The position numbers and the translations under genes were made by a program. This document shows, one piece after another, positions 4,301-7,342 of a stretch of DNA of 7,342 nt (positions within the stretch are counted from its first letter, which is position 1; every line of letters begins with the position of its first letter). The DNA comes from Opitutaceae bacterium UBA6669. GTDB taxonomy: Bacteria; Verrucomicrobiota; Verrucomicrobiia; Opitutales; Opitutaceae. Location of the stretch: the NCBI GenBank assembly GCA_002455175.1, contig DKKJ01000111.1, forward strand, positions 29,162 to 36,503, written 5' to 3'. A model generated the notes under the pieces. The model saw nothing but the letters and a program-made list of their open reading frames with translations. It was not told the DNA's origin and searched no databases.

Positions 4301-5330
4301 GGCGTTTGGCAGTCACAGGGTTTTCCTGGGTAATTTTTTGGGCGAGTTTGACCACGACCTTATCACTATCGAGGCCGACGGTGCCCGTGAATTTGGGGTT
4401 GCCGTTCAGCGTAATGACCGTCTTCTCGACGATCTCTGGCGGCATTTCGATCACATCGCCCACCCGGAGCTGAGTGATCTCACGCAAAGAGAGTTCGAAT
4501 GCATCCCACTCCGCACGCACGGGAAGAGAGATGTGTTCATAAATCGGTTTCCACTCGGCTTTGTGGACCTTTTTATCAGGAGCGGTATCTTTGTCCCGCG
4601 CTGCCTGCATCGACTTAACGAGCGGCTCAATGGTGTAGTAAGGAACGCCAATCTGAATTTGCTCGGAGCAATCACCGAAGGTGACCTCCATCGTCAATGC
4701 CAGCATCACCGCGTCCTTAGGAGAAGTCTGCAGGAATCGGCCATTATTTTCGTGACCGATCACCGCGGGGTGGAGCTCCTTTTCACTCTTCCATTGACCG
4801 CACCATTCCTCGAGCACGATCAGCATGATGTCCTCGAGAAGGGTGACTTCGATCTCCGTGAGGTAGCGTTCCAACTTCACGGAGTGTCCGCTCCCGCCAA
4901 GCATGCGATCTACCAAAGTGAGCGCGAGTCGTGGATTGATATCCAAAATTCCGACACCCAACAGTGGCTCGGTCTTGAACAAGCAGATATGCGTGGGGCT
5001 GGGCAAGGCCTCGGTGAATTTTCCGTAGGAGACCGTAGTTAGCTTCGCCATCTTCAAGGCGAACTCCATTCGAAGGAAGAGCGACATCCGCGCCGAAAGA
5101 TAGCGGATAAAATCTTCATGCATCAGGCGCAGGCGCCTGAGTTCGACTTCGCTCAGGAAGACAGGGTTACGGAAATCGTAAACTTCGATCTTCGGCGCAT
5201 TCTCCGTGTCATGACGTTTTCCGTCCGGACGGAAAATTATCTGCTTAGGAGCTTCATTGGCACCCGCCAGCAGGCGATCGATCTCGCTCTGGTCGAGAAC
5301 ATCAGGGACAGATCCGGAGTCGTTGGCCAT
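4290..5330 (-). CDS. fliM: Flagellar motor switch protein FliM
   Basis: FliM links CheY-P binding to rotor switching: it bridges FliG and FliN in the C-ring. The 346-residue product has the family layout. The N-terminal CheY-P binding peptide is LDQSEIDRLLAG (12-23). A CheC-like middle domain (about 50-240) includes the FliG-contacting MLGGSG motif (143-148). A C-terminal SpoA domain (about 260-332) includes VRAEWDAFELSLREITQLRVGD (271-292) and the GNPKFTGTVG stretch (310-319). The intact N-terminal peptide suggests the motor responds to CheY. The ATG at 5330 starts 17 nt after the fliL stop; its leader has no Shine-Dalgarno sequence and instead contains a hairpin with a T tract (5337-5360). 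The 3' end overlaps fliN by 11 nt. Confidence 0.96.
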   Translation of the reverse strand: MANDSGSVPDVLDQSEIDRLLAGANEAPKQIIFRPDGKRHDTENAPKIEVYDFRNPVFLSEVELRRLRLMHEDFIRYLSARMSLFLRMEFALKMAKLTTVSYGKFTEALPSPTHICLFKTEPLLGVGILDINPRLALTLVDRMLGGSGHSVKLERYLTEIEVTLLEDIMLIVLEEWCGQWKSEKELHPAVIGHENNGRFLQTSPKDAVMLALTMEVTFGDCSEQIQIGVPYYTIEPLVKSMQAARDKDTAPDKKVHKAEWKPIYEHISLPVRAEWDAFELSLREITQLRVGDVIEMPPEIVEKTVITLNGNPKFTGTVGLDSDKVVVKLAQKITQENPVTAKRHGR

Positions 5331-5336
5331 GGCGGC

Positions 5337-5360
5337 AAAAAACGTCGTTACTGAACGACG
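5337..5360 (-). terminator. Small hairpin with T tract between fliL and fliM (possible attenuator)
   Basis: On the minus strand CGTCGTT (5360-5354) pairs perfectly with AACGACG (5349-5343) around the 4-nt loop CAGT, followed immediately by six T residues (5342-5337). The stem covers the last codons and the TAA stop of fliL, and the T tract ends six bases before the fliM ATG. With only 7 base pairs it is probably a weak terminator, giving partial readthrough into fliM. Ribosomes ending fliL translation would cover the stem and could relieve it. Confidence 0.5.
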
Positions 5361-5962
5361 AAGTCGGAAAAATAGATTTGCTCGGCCACCTTCTTACCCA
5401 ACGCCTGGTTGTAAGCGGAGGCGAGTTTTTCACGGATGATGTTTTTGGAGCCTGGCTCCTCCAGATCCGTCAAAGTGAGAGCCGAAAGCACATTCAGTGA
5501 AACGTCCAATAGCTTCGGCTTGTTGGCCTCAAACTGAGCGCGGAGTGTCGCGTCGGTGCCCGAAACCATAAACGTAGCTTTGAGGTAACGAGTACCCATG
5601 GTTCCAGCCAAGTTCACCACGATGTTTTCGAAGGTGTACGTGCTTCCCGCCGCGCCGCTCGCCTCTTTCTTGCCATGACCGCCTTCTTTTTTCTCCTCTT
5701 TGCCATGAGCGGGAGCGTGCTCAGCTGCGGCTTCGCCATGCGCCTCGCCCTCCTTGGGTGCCGACGCGGTCGTCAGCTCCTTGCGTAGTTGTGGGATAAT
5801 GACGAATTGAGCCACCGCCCAGGATCCAACGGGAGCAAGCACCACCACCGCCACGATCGGGATGAGCGACGACATCAAACCCGATTTTTTGGCGGGTGCC
5901 TCGGCATCACCACCTGCAGCAGGGGCCGCAGCAGCGGGAGGAGCTTCAGTTTTTGCAGCCAT
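5348..5962 (-). CDS. fliL: Flagellar basal body-associated protein FliL, with His-rich linker
   Basis: FliL is a single-pass inner-membrane protein whose periplasmic domain surrounds or supports the MotAB stators. The 204-residue product has a short cytoplasmic Ala/Pro-rich segment (1-28), one membrane helix (about 30-55), a low-complexity Glu/Lys/Gly/Ala linker with four His residues (H75, H82, H86, H96), and a C-terminal FliL domain (about 107-204). The domain has TFENIVVNLAGTMGTRYLKA (110-129), followed by the amphipathic helices and the terminal IYFSDFVVQ. The linker is longer than in enteric FliL. The ATG at 5962 lies 94 nt after the hook gene; its leader is pyrimidine-rich with no Shine-Dalgarno sequence. 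It is followed closely by fliM. Confidence 0.93.
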   Translation of the reverse strand: MAAKTEAPPAAAAPAAGGDAEAPAKKSGLMSSLIPIVAVVVLAPVGSWAVAQFVIIPQLRKELTTASAPKEGEAHGEAAAEHAPAHGKEEKKEGGHGKKEASGAAGSTYTFENIVVNLAGTMGTRYLKATFMVSGTDATLRAQFEANKPKLLDVSLNVLSALTLTDLEEPGSKNIIREKLASAYNQALGKKVAEQIYFSDFVVQ

Positions 5963-6056
5963 GACGTAATAAAAGAAAGGAGAGCAGAACGGGTTTGGCG
6001 CGCAGCGTGGTCAAAGTGCGAGGACGCTTGCGCTCCATCGACTTCGGTCAGCTCAC

Positions 6057-6929
6057 TTAGCGCTTCAGATTCACAATGTCCTCGAGAACAGTGTCAGAAA
6101 CCGTGACCAAACGTGAACTTGCCTGGAACGACCGCTGTGTGGTGATCATATTGGCGAACTCCTCCGTCAGATCGACGTTCGAAAGCTCGAGCGTGCCTGA
6201 TTCGATCGCGCCGAGTCCGTTTTCACCGGGACCATTGTTGGTCGCGGTCAGGGCGGCTCCGCCGATGGGACCCGCCGCATTCATTCCAGTAAAGAGGTTA
6301 TCGCCCTGTTTCACCAACGCACTGGGGTCGGCAAAGTTTTGGAGGAGAACTCGGTTAGTCGTGACGGTCGAGCCATCGGCATAAAACTCGATGAGGTTCC
6401 CTGAACGGTCGATGCTGATGGACTGGCGCTGCGGATCCGTCGCCGGCACCGTCGCCAACTGGATGGGGCCCACGGTGGCGGGCGGGGTTCCCGCGACACC
6501 ACCGGTCAAGCCGAGAACGCGGTAGCCTTGTGACGTGACCAAGTAGCCGGTGTCATCAATGCGAAACGCCCCTGCGCGAGTGACATACTCTTGGTTGTCA
6601 GTAGGATTTAAGACACGGAAAAAGCCGTTGCCAGAAATCCCAAGATCCGTGGTCACGCCCGTGGTGTTAAGAGAACCCTGCGTATAACGAGCAGAGACTC
6701 CACTGAGTTTCACTCCGGTACCAATTTGGGTCGCCGAGGTGTTGGACGTTGTCGCCGTCGAGGGAGCCGAGGCACGCAGCGTGTTGCTGAAGCTGTCCGC
6801 GTAAACCGCGCGAGAGCTCTTGTAGCCGATCGTATTGACGTTGGCGATATTGTTACCAATGACCTCGAGGCCTTTGGTGAAGGTTTTCATCGCGCTGACG
6901 CCGGAAGTGAGAGTGCCGATAAGAGACAT
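6057..6929 (-). CDS. flgE: Short flagellar hook protein (FlgE-like, FlgE/F/G family)
   Basis: This is an axial flagellar protein with the two conserved terminal helices of the rod/hook family. The N-terminal region MSLIGTLTSGVSAMKTF (1-17) precedes LEVIGNNIANVNTIGYKSSR (21-40). The C-terminal segment SGTLELSNVDLTEEFANMI (244-262) continues into TTQRSFQASSRLVTVSDTVL (263-282). The middle has the GISGNGFFRV (98-107) and YVTRAGAFRIDDTGYLVT (115-132) strands shared by FlgE, FlgF and FlgG. At 290 residues it is much shorter than enteric FlgE (about 400) and near FlgG (about 260). The position after flgD argues for the hook protein, since FlgD is the hook cap; FlgG normally sits with flgF, flgA and flgH. 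The gene symbol is therefore assigned by context. No Shine-Dalgarno sequence precedes the ATG at 6929. Confidence 0.82.
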   Translation of the reverse strand: MSLIGTLTSGVSAMKTFTKGLEVIGNNIANVNTIGYKSSRAVYADSFSNTLRASAPSTATTSNTSATQIGTGVKLSGVSARYTQGSLNTTGVTTDLGISGNGFFRVLNPTDNQEYVTRAGAFRIDDTGYLVTSQGYRVLGLTGGVAGTPPATVGPIQLATVPATDPQRQSISIDRSGNLIEFYADGSTVTTNRVLLQNFADPSALVKQGDNLFTGMNAAGPIGGAALTATNNGPGENGLGAIESGTLELSNVDLTEEFANMITTQRSFQASSRLVTVSDTVLEDIVNLKR

Positions 6930-6977
6930 AGAAGGAGTGGTTTAAGGACGAGGTTAAGACGTGTTTGTTTGCTAAAT

Positions 6978-7342
6978 TCAGGGGGAGGGCGTCGGGGCCG
7001 TTTCCACACGCACCACGTGCGCATAGGGATAAAGCTTGTCGCCGATCACCAGACGCGGGGTGTCGACGGTGTTGTCGACACCCGTGACCAGTCCGGTCAA
7101 GGGCTCGTTGTTCTCATCGAGAACGGTGACCTGCTTGCCGATCAGCCCGCCCGCAGAGTTCAATTCCGTAGTGGCCCGCAATGACGCGAACTCGCGCGCC
7201 AGCTGGGTTGTTTGCTCTAAGCTGGTGAACTGCGCCATCTGAGCAATGAAGGCCGTATCTTCCATCGGCTTCATTGGATCCTGATTCGCCAGTTGCACAG
7301 TGATCAGCTTGAGAAAGTCTTGCTGCCCGAGCTGTTTTTGCG
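6978..7342 (-). CDS. flgD: Hook assembly scaffold protein FlgD, C-terminal part (cut by window end)
   Basis: FlgD caps the growing hook and directs insertion of hook protein subunits. The reading frame is open to the window edge, and the last 120 codons are visible. They begin with QKQLGQQDFLKLITVQLANQ and continue DPMKPMEDTAFIAQMAQFTS, then LEQ, which is the FlgD signature (D-F-L-K-L-L...Q-L-x-N-Q-D-P...E-F-I-A-Q-M-A-Q-F-S-S-L-E-Q). After this come a helix (44-62) and a short beta-rich domain (about 65-115), and the protein ends VRVETAPTPSP. There is no room for the FnIII-like domain found in enteric FlgD, so this is a short, Bacillus-like form. The start codon lies upstream of the window; a GTG at 7298 is internal to the signature and is not the start. 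The hook gene follows after 48 nt. Confidence 0.93.
   Translation of the reverse strand, partial: QKQLGQQDFLKLITVQLANQDPMKPMEDTAFIAQMAQFTSLEQTTQLAREFASLRATTELNSAGGLIGKQVTVLDENNEPLTGLVTGVDNTVDTPRLVIGDKLYPYAHVVRVETAPTPSP

Noticed and set aside
4251..5042. A 263-codon open frame on the plus strand
   Set aside because: It lies antisense to fliM and fliN, both clearly conserved, and its product looks like a shadow translation.
5963..6056. Searched for a promoter or terminator between the hook gene and fliL
   Set aside because: A TTGACC word occurs but without a matching -10; there is no GG-N10-GC element and no hairpin with a T tract, so fliL is probably read from upstream.

Overview
This window is a stretch of a flagellar assembly cluster, with every recognisable gene on the minus strand. 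Read in the direction of transcription (high to low coordinates) the order is flgD (cut by the window end), a short hook gene (flgE-like), fliL, fliM, fliN, an uncharacterised gene of about 106 codons, fliO, fliP, fliQ, fliR and flhB (cut by the other end). No tRNA, rRNA, CRISPR array, transposase or phage gene is visible, and no believable gene lies on the plus strand.

The organism is a Gram-negative, flagellated bacterium of moderately high GC. The gene order, the compact proteins (hook protein 290 aa, FliN 83 aa, a short FlgD), the frequent lack of Shine-Dalgarno sequences and the small unknown gene between fliN and fliO remind me of Verrucomicrobiota or related PVC lineages. That assignment is an impression from protein style, not a demonstrated placement.

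Layout: (1) 7342-6057, hook assembly: FlgD scaffold then hook protein. (2) 5962-4049, motor: FliL (stator-associated membrane protein), then the C-ring proteins FliM and FliN, which overlap by 11 nt. A strong intrinsic terminator follows fliN at 3988-4028. (3) 3829-3987, a gene-free stretch, then the unknown gene. (4) 3309-830, export gate: fliO-fliP-fliQ-fliR, with fliO and fliP joined by a TAATG overlap. (5) A 306-nt gap with a possible terminator and other inverted repeats, then flhB, whose product completes the gate and switches substrate specificity.

The most interesting signal is regulatory. The two long gaps preceding fliO and flhB each carry a -24/-12 (sigma-54) promoter element ending only about 15-17 nt before the start codon. 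Each also has a 13-bp palindrome of a common form (GGMAAAAYTTKCC) about 107-127 nt upstream of the -12 element, and an IHF-like site between palindrome and promoter. The two palindrome-to-promoter distances differ by 20 nt, close to two helical turns. This looks like a coordinated sigma-54/enhancer-binding-protein circuit that fires the export-gate genes as two units. Both mRNAs are predicted to have almost no leader and no Shine-Dalgarno sequence. The terminator after fliN and the possible one after fliR separate these units from the genes upstream.
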